Source of the DNA: Streptomyces sp. CG 926
GTDB lineage: Bacteria; Actinomycetota; Actinomycetes; Streptomycetales; Streptomycetaceae
Assembly (NCBI RefSeq): GCF_003148825.1
Contig: NZ_QGGZ01000002.1
Span: 620,001-684,000, forward strand
Reading direction: 5' to 3'
DNA length: 64,000 nucleotides
Shown: piece after piece, positions 10,693 to 18,699 of the stretch
Position numbering within the stretch: position 1 is the stretch's first letter
Layout of the letters: each line of letters begins with the position of its first letter
Notes under the pieces: model-generated
Told to the model about the DNA's origin: nothing
Databases searched by the model: none
Seen by the model: the letters and a program-made list of their open reading frames with translations, nothing else
Made by a program: the position numbers and the translations under genes

Positions 10693-11967
10693 GTGGTCGA
10701 CGCACACCGGACATTCGTCATCGTCGGCGCAGGGCTCGCCGGGGCAAAGGCGGCCGAAACGCTGAGGTCCGAGGGGTTCACGGGGCGGGTGATCCTGATC
10801 GGCGACGAGCGCGACCACCCCTACGAACGGCCCCCGCTGTCCAAGGGCTATCTGACCGGCAAGGACGAACGGGAGAGCGTCTTCGTCCACGAGCCCTCCT
10901 GGTACGCGGCCTCCGACATCGAGCTGCACCTCGGCCAGCCCGCGGTCCACCTCGACCGGGACGCCAAGAAGGTGGTCCTCGGCGACGGCACCGTCCTGCA
11001 CTACGACAAGCTGCTGCTGGCCACCGGCGCCGAGCCGCGCCGCCTGGACATCCCCGGCACCGACCTGGCCGGGGTGCACCACCTGCGGCGCCTCGCGCAC
11101 GCCGAACGGCTCAAGGGCGTACTGGCCGGGCTCGGCCGGGACAACGGGCACCTGCTCATCGCGGGCGCCGGGTGGATCGGGCTGGAGGTGGCCGCCGCGG
11201 CCCGCGGCTACGGCGCGGAGGTCACCGTCGTCGAGCCGGAGGCCACGCCGCTGCACGCGGTGCTGGGCCCGGAGATCGGCCGGCTCTTCGCGGACCTGCA
11301 CGGCGATCACGGGGTGCGCTTCCACTTCGGGGCGCGACTGACCGAGATCGTGGGGCACGACGGCATGGTGCTGGCGGCCCGTACCGACGACGGGGAGGAG
11401 CACCCGGCGCACGCGGTGCTCTCCGCGATCGGCGCCGCCCCGCGGACCGCGCTCGCCGAGACCGCCGGGCTGGCGCTGGTCGACCGGGAGCACGGCGGCG
11501 GGATCGCGGTGGACTCCTCCCTGCGCACCTCCGACCCGGACGTCTACGCGGTCGGGGACGTGGCCGCCGCCCACCACCCGGTGCTGGGGACCCGGCTGCG
11601 GGTCGAGCACTGGGCCAACGCGCTGAACGGCGGCCCGGCCGCCGCTCGGGCGATGCTGGGCCAGGAGGTCGGCTACGACCGCGTGCCGTACTTCTTCTCG
11701 GACCAGTACGACGTGGGTCTGGAGTACTCGGGGTACGCGCCGGCCGGCGGCTACGACCAGGTGCTGATCCGCGGGGACGCGGGCAAGCGGGAGTTCATCG
11801 CCTTCTGGCTGTCGGAGGGACGGGTCCTGGCCGGGATGAACGTGAACGTGTGGGACGTCACCGAGCACATCCAGGCCCTGATCAGGTCGAAGACCCCGGT
11901 CAACCGCGAGGCACTGGCGGACCCGTCCATTCCGCTCGACTCCTTGGTAGGGGGCCAGGGGGCCTGA
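10693..11967 (+). CDS. FAD-dependent ferredoxin/rubredoxin reductase-type oxidoreductase
   Basis: 424 residues from GTG 10693, chosen because AGGAGG sits 6 bases upstream and the FAD-binding motif TFVIVGAGLAGAKAAETL then lies at the N-terminus. The NAD-binding GxGxxG motif is IAGAGWIGLEVAAAA near residue 160 and the FAD-contacting aspartate is in DVYAVGDVAA near residue 285. The C-terminal domain is that of the reductase family of bacterial class I dioxygenases and P450 systems. It would pass electrons from NAD(P)H to a ferredoxin or rubredoxin; no such partner is adjacent. It is followed after 34 bases by dnaG. Confidence 0.9.
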   Translation: MVDAHRTFVIVGAGLAGAKAAETLRSEGFTGRVILIGDERDHPYERPPLSKGYLTGKDERESVFVHEPSWYAASDIELHLGQPAVHLDRDAKKVVLGDGTVLHYDKLLLATGAEPRRLDIPGTDLAGVHHLRRLAHAERLKGVLAGLGRDNGHLLIAGAGWIGLEVAAAARGYGAEVTVVEPEATPLHAVLGPEIGRLFADLHGDHGVRFHFGARLTEIVGHDGMVLAARTDDGEEHPAHAVLSAIGAAPRTALAETAGLALVDREHGGGIAVDSSLRTSDPDVYAVGDVAAAHHPVLGTRLRVEHWANALNGGPAAARAMLGQEVGYDRVPYFFSDQYDVGLEYSGYAPAGGYDQVLIRGDAGKREFIAFWLSEGRVLAGMNVNVWDVTEHIQALIRSKTPVNREALADPSIPLDSLVGGQGA

Positions 11968-12001
11968 CCGAATTGCCGGCGCCCGGCCGTAGACTTCACG
12001 G

Positions 12002-13927
12002 GTGGCAGGACGGATCAACGACGACGACGTGAAGGCGGTACGGGACGCGGTCCCGATCGACGCCGTGGTCTCCGAGTACCTCCAGCTACGGAACGCGGGC
12101 GGCGGCAACCTCAAGGGCCTGTGCCCCTTCCACGACGAGAAGTCCCCTTCCTTCCAGGTCAGCCCCAGCAAGGGGCTCTACCACTGCTTCGGCTGCCAGG
12201 CGGGCGGGGACACCCTCGACTTCGTCATGAAGATCGACCACCTCTCCTTCTCGGAGGCGGTCGAGCGCCTGGCCGGCCTGGCGGGCATCACCCTGCGGTA
12301 CGAGGAGGGCGGCTACACCGCCGGCACCAGCGGCCGCGGTGACCGCATCCGGCTGGTCGAGGCGCACAAGGCCGCCGCCCAGTTCTACGTCGACCAGCTC
12401 GGCAGCCCCGAGGCGGAGATCGGCCGCAAGTTCCTGGCGGAGCGCGGCTTCGATCAGGCCGCGGCCGCGCACTTCAGCGTGGGGTACAGCCCGGCCGGGT
12501 GGGACCACCTGACCCGCTTCCTGCGCGGCAAGGGCTTCACCGACAAGGAACTGATCACCTCCGGGCTCGCCCAGGACAGCCGCAGCGGCAAGCCGATCGA
12601 CCGCTTCCGCGGCCGGCTCATGTGGCCCATCCGCGAGATCAGCGGCGAGGTGGTCGGCTTCGGCGCGCGCAAGCTGCGCGACGACGACAACGGCCCGAAG
12701 TACCTGAACACCCCCGAGACCGCGATCTACAAGAAGTCCCAGGTGCTGTACGGCATCGACCTGGCCAAGAAGGAGATCGCGAAGACCTCCCGGGCCGTGG
12801 TCGTCGAGGGCTACACGGACGTGATGGCCTGCCATCTGGCCGGCGTCACCACCGCGATCGCCACCTGCGGCACCGCCTTCGGCGGGGACCACATCAAGAT
12901 CCTGCGCCGGTTGTTGATGGACAACGCCACCGCCGAGGTGATCTTCACGTTCGACGGCGACGCAGCGGGCCAGAAGGCCGCGCTGCGGGCCTTCGAGGAC
13001 GACCAGAAGTTCGCCGCGGAGACCTCGATCACCATCGCCCCCGGCGGCATGGACCCGTGCGACCTGCGTCTGGCCCAGGGCGACGCGGCCGTGTCCGGCC
13101 TGGTGGAGGCCCGCACGCCGCTGTTCGAGTTCGCGCTGCGGCACATCGTGGCCCGGCACAACCTGGAGAACCCGGCGGGCCGGGCGGCCGCGCTGGACGA
13201 GGCGGCGCCCGTGGTCGCCAACATCAAGAACATCGCGATCCAGCACGAGTCGGCGGTCCAGCTGGCGGGCATGCTGGGCATCCGCGACGAGCAGTTCGTG
13301 GTCAAGCGGGTCGCCCAGCTGGCGCGCTGGGCCCGCGAGCGCGGCCAGGGCGACGGACCGCAGGGCGGCCGGACCGGCGGGAAGCCGCAGCGGGGCCGCT
13401 CGTCCTACGAGGACGTCCCCGCGCCCGCCGCCCAGCCGGCCGGGGGCCCCGCGCTGAACCTGCGCAGCCCGGCCCACCGCACCGAGCGCGAGCTGCTGAA
13501 GCTCGCCCTCCAGCGGCCGGCCCTGGTCTCCCCGGCCTTCGACGCGTACGGGATGGACGAGTTCACCGCCCCGCCCTACGCGGCCGTGCGCCAGGCGATC
13601 CTGGACGCGGGCGGTGCCTCGCTCGGCGCGGACGACTACCTGGCGCGGGTCCGTGAGGCCGCCCCGAACGACACCGTGCGCGCGCTCGTCACGGAACTGG
13701 CGGTCGAGGCCATCCACGCGAAGACGGTGGACGAGATGTACGCGGGGGTCCAGCTGGTGCAGGTGCGGCTGCGCGCCGTGGACCGCCGGGTCCACGAGAT
13801 CCAGGGCACGCTGTCGCGGCTGGGCCCGCAGGCTCCGCCGGAGCAACTGGCGGCCGTCCAGGAGGAGCTGTGGGTGCTCCAGCAGTACGGTCGGCGGCTG
13901 CGCAACCGCGGCGCCGAGGGGCTGTAG
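12002..13927 (+). CDS. dnaG: DNA primase
   Basis: 641 residues, GTG start at 12002. The N-terminal CHC2 zinc finger is CPFHDEKSPSF plus YHCFGCQAGGD (near residues 40-66), followed by the catalytic core with the Toprim motifs VVEGYTDVMA (near 270) and FDGDAAGQKA (near 318). The region from about 450 to 500 is a Gly/Gln/Arg/Pro-rich linker leading to the C-terminal DnaB-binding helicase-interaction domain. It makes RNA primers at the replication fork. The stop is 10 bases from the end of the convergent cyclotransferase gene. Confidence 0.97.
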   Translation: MAGRINDDDVKAVRDAVPIDAVVSEYLQLRNAGGGNLKGLCPFHDEKSPSFQVSPSKGLYHCFGCQAGGDTLDFVMKIDHLSFSEAVERLAGLAGITLRYEEGGYTAGTSGRGDRIRLVEAHKAAAQFYVDQLGSPEAEIGRKFLAERGFDQAAAAHFSVGYSPAGWDHLTRFLRGKGFTDKELITSGLAQDSRSGKPIDRFRGRLMWPIREISGEVVGFGARKLRDDDNGPKYLNTPETAIYKKSQVLYGIDLAKKEIAKTSRAVVVEGYTDVMACHLAGVTTAIATCGTAFGGDHIKILRRLLMDNATAEVIFTFDGDAAGQKAALRAFEDDQKFAAETSITIAPGGMDPCDLRLAQGDAAVSGLVEARTPLFEFALRHIVARHNLENPAGRAAALDEAAPVVANIKNIAIQHESAVQLAGMLGIRDEQFVVKRVAQLARWARERGQGDGPQGGRTGGKPQRGRSSYEDVPAPAAQPAGGPALNLRSPAHRTERELLKLALQRPALVSPAFDAYGMDEFTAPPYAAVRQAILDAGGASLGADDYLARVREAAPNDTVRALVTELAVEAIHAKTVDEMYAGVQLVQVRLRAVDRRVHEIQGTLSRLGPQAPPEQLAAVQEELWVLQQYGRRLRNRGAEGL

Positions 13928-13937
13928 CCCGCCTCCG

Positions 13938-14390
13938 TCAGCCTCGCCGGCGCCCGAACCAGTCGCCGCCGGGGATCCGCGTGCCCGACTCCCGCAGCTC
14001 ACGGGCGATCAGTGGGGCCGCCAGATAGACCCAGGCGCGGACCGTGGTCCCGTCGGGACGCAGGGCCGGGCGGGCGATCCGGTCGTACATGTTCCCCGGC
14101 CGGCCCGGCCCCCCGTACTCCTCCAACCGGTCCAGCTCGGCCAGCAGCCGCCCGTAGGCACCCGGCGCCGCCGTGATCAGCTCGCCGACGACCGCGGCGC
14201 CGGGGTGGTGGATCGCGTACGGGTATCCGGGGCCTTCGTAGAGCGCCGCGTCCGGGAGGACGGCCGGTTCCTCCGAAGCCGTGCGGCCGCGCAGGAAGAG
14301 GTCGTGGTTGACCTCGCCCGGGCGCAGGGTTCCGTAGACGAAGAACGGGAGCGGATCGCTCGGCTCCGACAGCCGTTCGACCGATGTCAC
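13938..14390 (-). CDS. Gamma-glutamylcyclotransferase family protein
   Basis: 150 residues from GTG 14390, which has GGGAGGG just upstream; the longer open frame above it runs antisense to the secreted-protein gene and is not coding. The family motif is FFVYGTLRPGEVNHDLF near residue 15, with the putative catalytic glutamate in DRLEEYGG and a C-terminal WVYLA strand. Small cytosolic AIG2/GGACT-like fold that typically releases 5-oxoproline from gamma-glutamyl-amino compounds. Substrate specificity cannot be read. Confidence 0.85.
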   Translation of the reverse strand: MTSVERLSEPSDPLPFFVYGTLRPGEVNHDLFLRGRTASEEPAVLPDAALYEGPGYPYAIHHPGAAVVGELITAAPGAYGRLLAELDRLEEYGGPGRPGNMYDRIARPALRPDGTTVRAWVYLAAPLIARELRESGTRIPGGDWFGRRRG

Positions 14391-14670
14391 GGGCCCTCCC
14401 TGGGATGCGGCGCGGCGGTGCGCGGACGGGCCGGACCTCGTGCCCCTCCCGCGCTCGACCACCGTACGCACCGCTGTCGCACGGCCTCCCGGGCGGGGGG
14501 CTTCACCCGGACGGCGCGAGGCGCTCCGATGGCCGCAGCACCGGCTTGACCTGCGGCGACGATCCGCCGGTGGACCACGGGAAGGCATACCTGACGGAAC
14601 ATCAGCAGGCGCGCGGCGGGCGGGCCGGGTTTCCTCGGGAACACGACCCCGTGTCTCCAGGAGAGTCCCC

Positions 14671-15213
14671 ATGCGCCGACGTACCGCACACCTGCTGACC
14701 GCGACCGCGCTGACCGCCGTCGCGTTCGCCGGGCCGGTCGCCGGCGCCGTCGCCGCCGCGGAACTCGGCGTGGTGGGCTTCGCCCCCGGGGACTTCGCGC
14801 CGCTGGAGGTGTGGCCCAAGTCCGCCGCCCCCGGCGCCACCGTCACCGTGAACACCACCGCCTGCGGCAGTGGCAGTCACGCGGACGGCGATGCCACCAC
14901 GGTGGGCGGCGGCCGGTTCAAGCTGGTCCCGGGACCCCACAAGGAGGTGGTCGTGGGGCAGTTCCAGATCGCCCACGCCACCCGCGGCGGGACCTTCGGC
15001 ATCGGCGTGACCTGCGCGAACGGCAAGTTCGCCACCGGAGACCTGATCGTCACCGAACGCGGCCCGCAGGGCCACGTCAACACCGGGGTGGGCGGTGGCA
15101 CGACCACCACCACCGACCCCACCAAGATCGCGGCGGGGGTGGCCGTACTGGCCGCCGCCGCCGTCGGCGGTACCTGGCTCCTGCGTCGCCGGGCGAGCGG
15201 CACGCGGAGCTGA
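14671..15213 (+). CDS. Secreted, membrane-anchored protein upstream of a sortase
   Basis: 180 residues. A signal peptide (RRR start, hydrophobic core to about residue 29, cleavage after AVAAA) is followed by an Ig-like beta domain (VWPKSAAPGATVTVNTTACG ... GTFGIGVTCANGKFATGDLIV) with two cysteines that could pair. A Gly/Thr linker precedes a C-terminal membrane helix (IAAGVAVLAAAAVGGTWLL) and a RRR tail. This is sortase-substrate architecture, but I see no LPxTG before the helix. ATG 14671 is preceded by CAGGAGAG. The class F sortase gene begins 129 bases downstream, so the two probably act together at the cell surface. Confidence 0.82.
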   Translation: MRRRTAHLLTATALTAVAFAGPVAGAVAAAELGVVGFAPGDFAPLEVWPKSAAPGATVTVNTTACGSGSHADGDATTVGGGRFKLVPGPHKEVVVGQFQIAHATRGGTFGIGVTCANGKFATGDLIVTERGPQGHVNTGVGGGTTTTTDPTKIAAGVAVLAAAAVGGTWLLRRRASGTRS

Positions 15214-15342
15214 CGGACGCCCACCGCGGCTCCGGCCGCGGTCCGACCGGTACCGTCCCCCGTCGCCCGCCCCGCGAGGTCCCCCCGTTCGCGGGGCCGG
15301 GCGACGGCCAGTCACCCCGAAACGGAAGCCGAGGGGGTACGC

Positions 15343-16071
15343 ATGGGTGGCGATTTCGGTGACGCGCGAGGCCGCGACCGGCAGCACCGGCCCACCGACG
15401 GCGACCGCCCCGGAACCGGAGCGCGCCCCGGGTGGGCGGCGAACCTGGTCGCCCGTACCCCCACCGCCCGCCACGGCGGACTCGTCGCGCTCGCCGCCTG
15501 CGTCGGCATCTGGCTCGTGACCAGCGGTTCGCGTGAACCCGTCGGGCCGCCGCTGCCCTCCCCCGCCGAGTCACTGACCGCCGCCGGCGTGGTGGGCCCC
15601 GGTATCGCCCCGCTGACCGGTTCCCCACCGGCCCGGATCCGGATCCCCTCCATCCGGGTCGACGCCCCGCTGACCGGGCTCGGCCTGGATCGGCGCGGCA
15701 GCCTCGAAGTGCCCCCGCCGGGCCGGCGCGACCTGGCCGGCTGGTACCGCGACGGCACCACACCGGGCGCCACCGGCACGGCCGTCATCGCCGGGCACGT
15801 GGACGACGCCGTCGGGCCGGGAGTCTTCTACGACCTGGGCGCGCTGCGCCGCGGTGCCTCCATCGAGATCCCGCGCGCGGACGGCCGTACGGCGGTGTTC
15901 ACGGTCCACGCGGTCGAGGTCTACGACGCCAAGGCCTTCCCCGACACCCGCGTGTACGGGCCTTCGGCGCGCGCCGAGCTACGGGTGATCACCTGCGGCG
16001 GCGGCTTCTCGCCCCGCACGGGCTACCGCGGCAACGTGGTGGTCTTCGCGCACCTCACCGGGACGTACTAG
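15343..16071 (+). CDS. Class F sortase
   Basis: 242 residues. An N-terminal cytoplasmic basic stretch is followed by one membrane anchor near residues 46-62 (HGGLVALAACVGIWLV) and the extracytoplasmic sortase barrel starting at ARIRIPSIRVDAPL. The catalytic triad is readable: His in VIAGHVDD, Cys in RVITCGGGF and Arg in TGYRGNVVVFA. Class F sortases are typical of actinobacteria and attach surface proteins or act as housekeeping transpeptidases. The upstream secreted protein is the natural candidate partner although its sorting signal is not of the standard form. Confidence 0.92.
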   Translation: MGGDFGDARGRDRQHRPTDGDRPGTGARPGWAANLVARTPTARHGGLVALAACVGIWLVTSGSREPVGPPLPSPAESLTAAGVVGPGIAPLTGSPPARIRIPSIRVDAPLTGLGLDRRGSLEVPPPGRRDLAGWYRDGTTPGATGTAVIAGHVDDAVGPGVFYDLGALRRGASIEIPRADGRTAVFTVHAVEVYDAKAFPDTRVYGPSARAELRVITCGGGFSPRTGYRGNVVVFAHLTGTY

Positions 16072-16086
16072 GGATGGTCGGGCCGG

Positions 16087-16863
16087 TCAGCCCCACTGCT
16101 CGATGCCGAGCTTGAGCACGAGCGCACCCACCACCGTCAGCAGCACGCCGCGGACGAAGCCGCTGCCCTTCTTGAGCGCCATACGAGCCCCGATCATCCC
16201 GCCGGCCAGGTTGAACACCGCCATCAGCGCGGCCAGCTGCCACAGCACCATGCCCTGGTAGGCGAACATCGCGAGTGCCCCGGCGTTGGTGCAGCAGTTC
16301 ACGATCTTCGCGGTGGCGGAGGCGGTGACCAGGTCGAGGTGGAGCAGCGCGGTGAGCGCGAGCACCAGGAAGGTGCCGGTGCCGGGCCCGATGAGGCCGT
16401 CGTAGAAGCCGATGCCCAGGCCCGCGAGCCCGATGGCGAGCAGGACCCGCTGCCGGCTGACGGGCGCGGTCGAGGGGGCGGTGCCGAAGCCCGGTTTGAA
16501 GATCACCACACCCGCGACGATCACGAGGACCACCATGATCAGCGGGCGGAGGGCGTCTTTGCTGATGCCCCCCGCGAGCGCGGCACCACCCATCGAGCCG
16601 GCGAGCGCGGCCAGGCCGATGCGGACCGCCAGCTTCACGTCCACCGGGGCCTTGCGGGCGTAGGTCACGGCCGCCCCGGCGGTTCCGACGATGGCCACGG
16701 CCTTGTTGGTCCCGAGGACGGTGGCGGGATGGGCGTTCGGCAGTCCGAGCAGGAGCGCGGGCAGGAGCAGCAAACCGCCGCCGCCCACCACCGCGTCGAT
16801 CCAACCGGCGGCGGCCGCGGCCACGCACAGGACGACGATCATGGTCGTTGATATGTCAGGCAC
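16087..16863 (-). CDS. Sulfite exporter TauE/SafE family permease
   Basis: 258 residues with about eight hydrophobic segments and the repeated family signature: VGGGGLLLLPALLLGLPNAHPATVLGTNKAV in the first half and YDGLIGPGTGTFLVLALTALLHLDLVTASATAKIVN in the second. Integral plasma-membrane transporter for sulfite, sulfoacetate or other small organic anions. Being close to sulfur- and siroheme-related genes is suggestive only. It converges with the sortase gene and their stops are 15 bases apart. Confidence 0.9.
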   Translation of the reverse strand: MPDISTTMIVVLCVAAAAAGWIDAVVGGGGLLLLPALLLGLPNAHPATVLGTNKAVAIVGTAGAAVTYARKAPVDVKLAVRIGLAALAGSMGGAALAGGISKDALRPLIMVVLVIVAGVVIFKPGFGTAPSTAPVSRQRVLLAIGLAGLGIGFYDGLIGPGTGTFLVLALTALLHLDLVTASATAKIVNCCTNAGALAMFAYQGMVLWQLAALMAVFNLAGGMIGARMALKKGSGFVRGVLLTVVGALVLKLGIEQWG

Positions 16864-16899
16864 GACCCGACCTTATGGAGCTGTTGGGTGCAGTGGGCA

Positions 16900-17184
16900 T
16901 CAATCTCCGGAAAGTTGCGCAAAGGTTGAGCTTTGCCTGGCCGGCACCCGGTCCGGGGCCACCGGAGCCGCCGGGTCCACGACCGCCGTCAGCACGCTCG
17001 CGGCCAGCACACCGGCCGCCCCCAACCCCGCCGCCAGCCGCCGCGCGGGCGGTACCGAGGCCAACGCGGCCAGCGCTGCCCGCACCGGCGAGGGGCGCCG
17101 CGGCTTGCGATGCCGGGCCACCGCCGCCACCGGAGCCTCGGCGCCGGCAGGTACGGGGAAGGCGACGTGCAACGGGTGACGCAT
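16900..17184 (-). CDS. Small membrane protein of unknown function
   Basis: 94 residues from ATG 17184 with GAGGAG 10 bases upstream. A basic N-terminal half (AVARHRKPRRPSPVRAAL) leads to one membrane helix near residues 52-70 (LAAGLGAAGVLAASVLTAVV), then a short Pro/Ala-rich tail. N-in, C-out orientation is likely by the positive-inside rule. It is 62 bases downstream of the ferric-reductase-like gene on the same strand and may be cotranscribed. I do not recognise a family. Confidence 0.55.
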   Translation of the reverse strand: MRHPLHVAFPVPAGAEAPVAAVARHRKPRRPSPVRAALAALASVPPARRLAAGLGAAGVLAASVLTAVVDPAAPVAPDRVPARQSSTFAQLSGD

Positions 17185-17246
17185 GGGGCGGTGACTCCTC
17201 GGAGGAACGCGGGAAGGACAGGCAAGGGGGGTGCGGGGTGCGCGGC

Positions 17247-18542
17247 TCAGAAGCTGAAGCACTCGACATGGATACGACCGGCCGGCACCCCGGCCCGCAG
17301 CAGCGCGGCCCGGGTCGCCTCGGCCATCCCCGGCGGCCCGCACAGGTACACGTCGTGCTCGGCCAGGTCCGGCACCAGGTCGGTCAGCGCCTGCGGGGCC
17401 AGCGGATCGTAGGCCGCGCCGGACGGCCCGAGCAGATAGTGCAGACCGGCCTGCCGCTCGGCGGCGATGGCCTCCAGCTCGGCCCGCAGCACGAGGTGCT
17501 CCTCGGCTCCTGCCCGATAGAGCAGCGTGATGTCCCCGGGGCCCCCGGGCAGCGTCTCGAACAGGGCCCGCATCGGGGTGATCCCGACCCCGCCCGCGAT
17601 CAGCAGCACCTTGGGCCTGGTCCGCCGGGCGGCGGTGAGTGCGCCGAACGGCCCGGTGGCCAGCACCCGCGTCCCGGGACGCAGCCGGCGGATCCGCCGG
17701 GAGTGGCCGCCGAGCCCCTTCACGGTGATCCGCAGGGCGTTGCCGCGGACCGGCGCGGACAGCGAGAACGGCAGGGCCGTGTGCCACAGCCGCCGCTGGA
17801 GGAACCGCCAGCGCAGGAACTGGCCCGGCTCCGCGCGCAGTTCCGCCAGGTGCTGCCCGTACATGACGACGGAGACCACCCCGGGCCCCTCGACCCGGAC
17901 GTCCGCGACCCGTAGCGCGTGCCGCAGGGCCTGCCGAACGGGGACCACGGCGCGGTACCAGACCAGCAGGACGGCGACCACACTGTGGGCGAGCGCCCAG
18001 AACCAGCCGACCGCGGCCAGATCGGGTCCCGCGAGCTGGTGCCCGAAGGCGAGGGCGGCGGCCAGGTGGACGAGCAGGTGCACCCCGCGCCAGGTTTCGT
18101 GCGGCACCCGGCGGCGTACCGCCCGGGCGGAGGTCACGCCGACCGCGACCAGGAGGACGGTCCCGGCCGCGGCGGCGGCGAGCGCGGGGTAGCCGAGCAG
18201 CTCCGAGACGGCGGAGACCACGTCGGTACCCTCGTGCACGGCATAGCCGAGCAGGGCGAAGAGCCCGTGCCCGAAGACGAGCAGCAGGACGTACCGGCCG
18301 CCGAAGGCGTGCCAGCGGGCGAGCCGGTCGACGCCGACCCCGTGCTCCACGGCGGGTACCCGGGCCATCAGGAACAGCAGCACCAGGACCCCGTAACCGG
18401 CGAGCAGGCCGGACAGGTGCGCGGCGGTGGCGAACAGCGCGTCGGGCCGGGCCGAGGGCCGTACCTGCGCCGCCCACAGCAGGGTCACCACCCCCGCACC
18501 GGCCGACATCCCGCCCCTCACCCGCACCGCCGCATCTCGCAT
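17247..18542 (-). CDS. Ferric reductase-like transmembrane flavocytochrome
   Basis: 431 residues from ATG 18542. The N-terminal 200 residues carry about six membrane helices with histidines suited to heme binding (GRYVLLLVFGHGLFALLGY and VHLLVHLAAALAFGHQL). The C-terminal half is a ferredoxin-NADP-reductase-like module: FAD site LPFSLSAP, NAD(P) site LIAGGVGITPMRALFE near residue 310 and the C-terminal YLCGPPGMAEATRAAL...ECFSF. The protein would move electrons from cytosolic NAD(P)H through heme across the membrane, for ferric iron or another acceptor. It is divergent from the nitrite reductase cluster, with 157 bases between. Confidence 0.88.
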   Translation of the reverse strand: MRDAAVRVRGGMSAGAGVVTLLWAAQVRPSARPDALFATAAHLSGLLAGYGVLVLLFLMARVPAVEHGVGVDRLARWHAFGGRYVLLLVFGHGLFALLGYAVHEGTDVVSAVSELLGYPALAAAAAGTVLLVAVGVTSARAVRRRVPHETWRGVHLLVHLAAALAFGHQLAGPDLAAVGWFWALAHSVVAVLLVWYRAVVPVRQALRHALRVADVRVEGPGVVSVVMYGQHLAELRAEPGQFLRWRFLQRRLWHTALPFSLSAPVRGNALRITVKGLGGHSRRIRRLRPGTRVLATGPFGALTAARRTRPKVLLIAGGVGITPMRALFETLPGGPGDITLLYRAGAEEHLVLRAELEAIAAERQAGLHYLLGPSGAAYDPLAPQALTDLVPDLAEHDVYLCGPPGMAEATRAALLRAGVPAGRIHVECFSF

Positions 18543-18650
18543 ACGGAGCACGCTAAGGGCGCGGACGGCGGCCCTGATGATCCTTAAGGCCGCCTTGAGG
18601 AAAGCCTCACCGACCCTTAACCCCGGCGCTGAGGTCGGCGTTCCGTCCGG

Positions 18651-18677
18651 GTAACAGAGGCGATGTCGTGGGGAAAC
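18651..18677 (+). promoter_or_regulatory. Candidate GlnR-type site upstream of the nirB cluster
   Basis: GTAAC (18651-18655) and GAAAC (18673-18677) are spaced by 17 bases, the same geometry as the pair before nasA, 23 bases before the start at 18700. The intermediate half-site (GATGT) is poor. Regulation by the nitrogen regulator GlnR is an inference from known Streptomyces biology. Confidence 0.35.
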
Positions 18678-18699
18678 AGCGGCCCCGCACGCTCGTGGC

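Noticed and set aside
10621..12171. 516-residue minus-strand frame opposite the ferredoxin-reductase gene
   Set aside because: Antisense shadow rich in Val/Gly/Arg with no domain.
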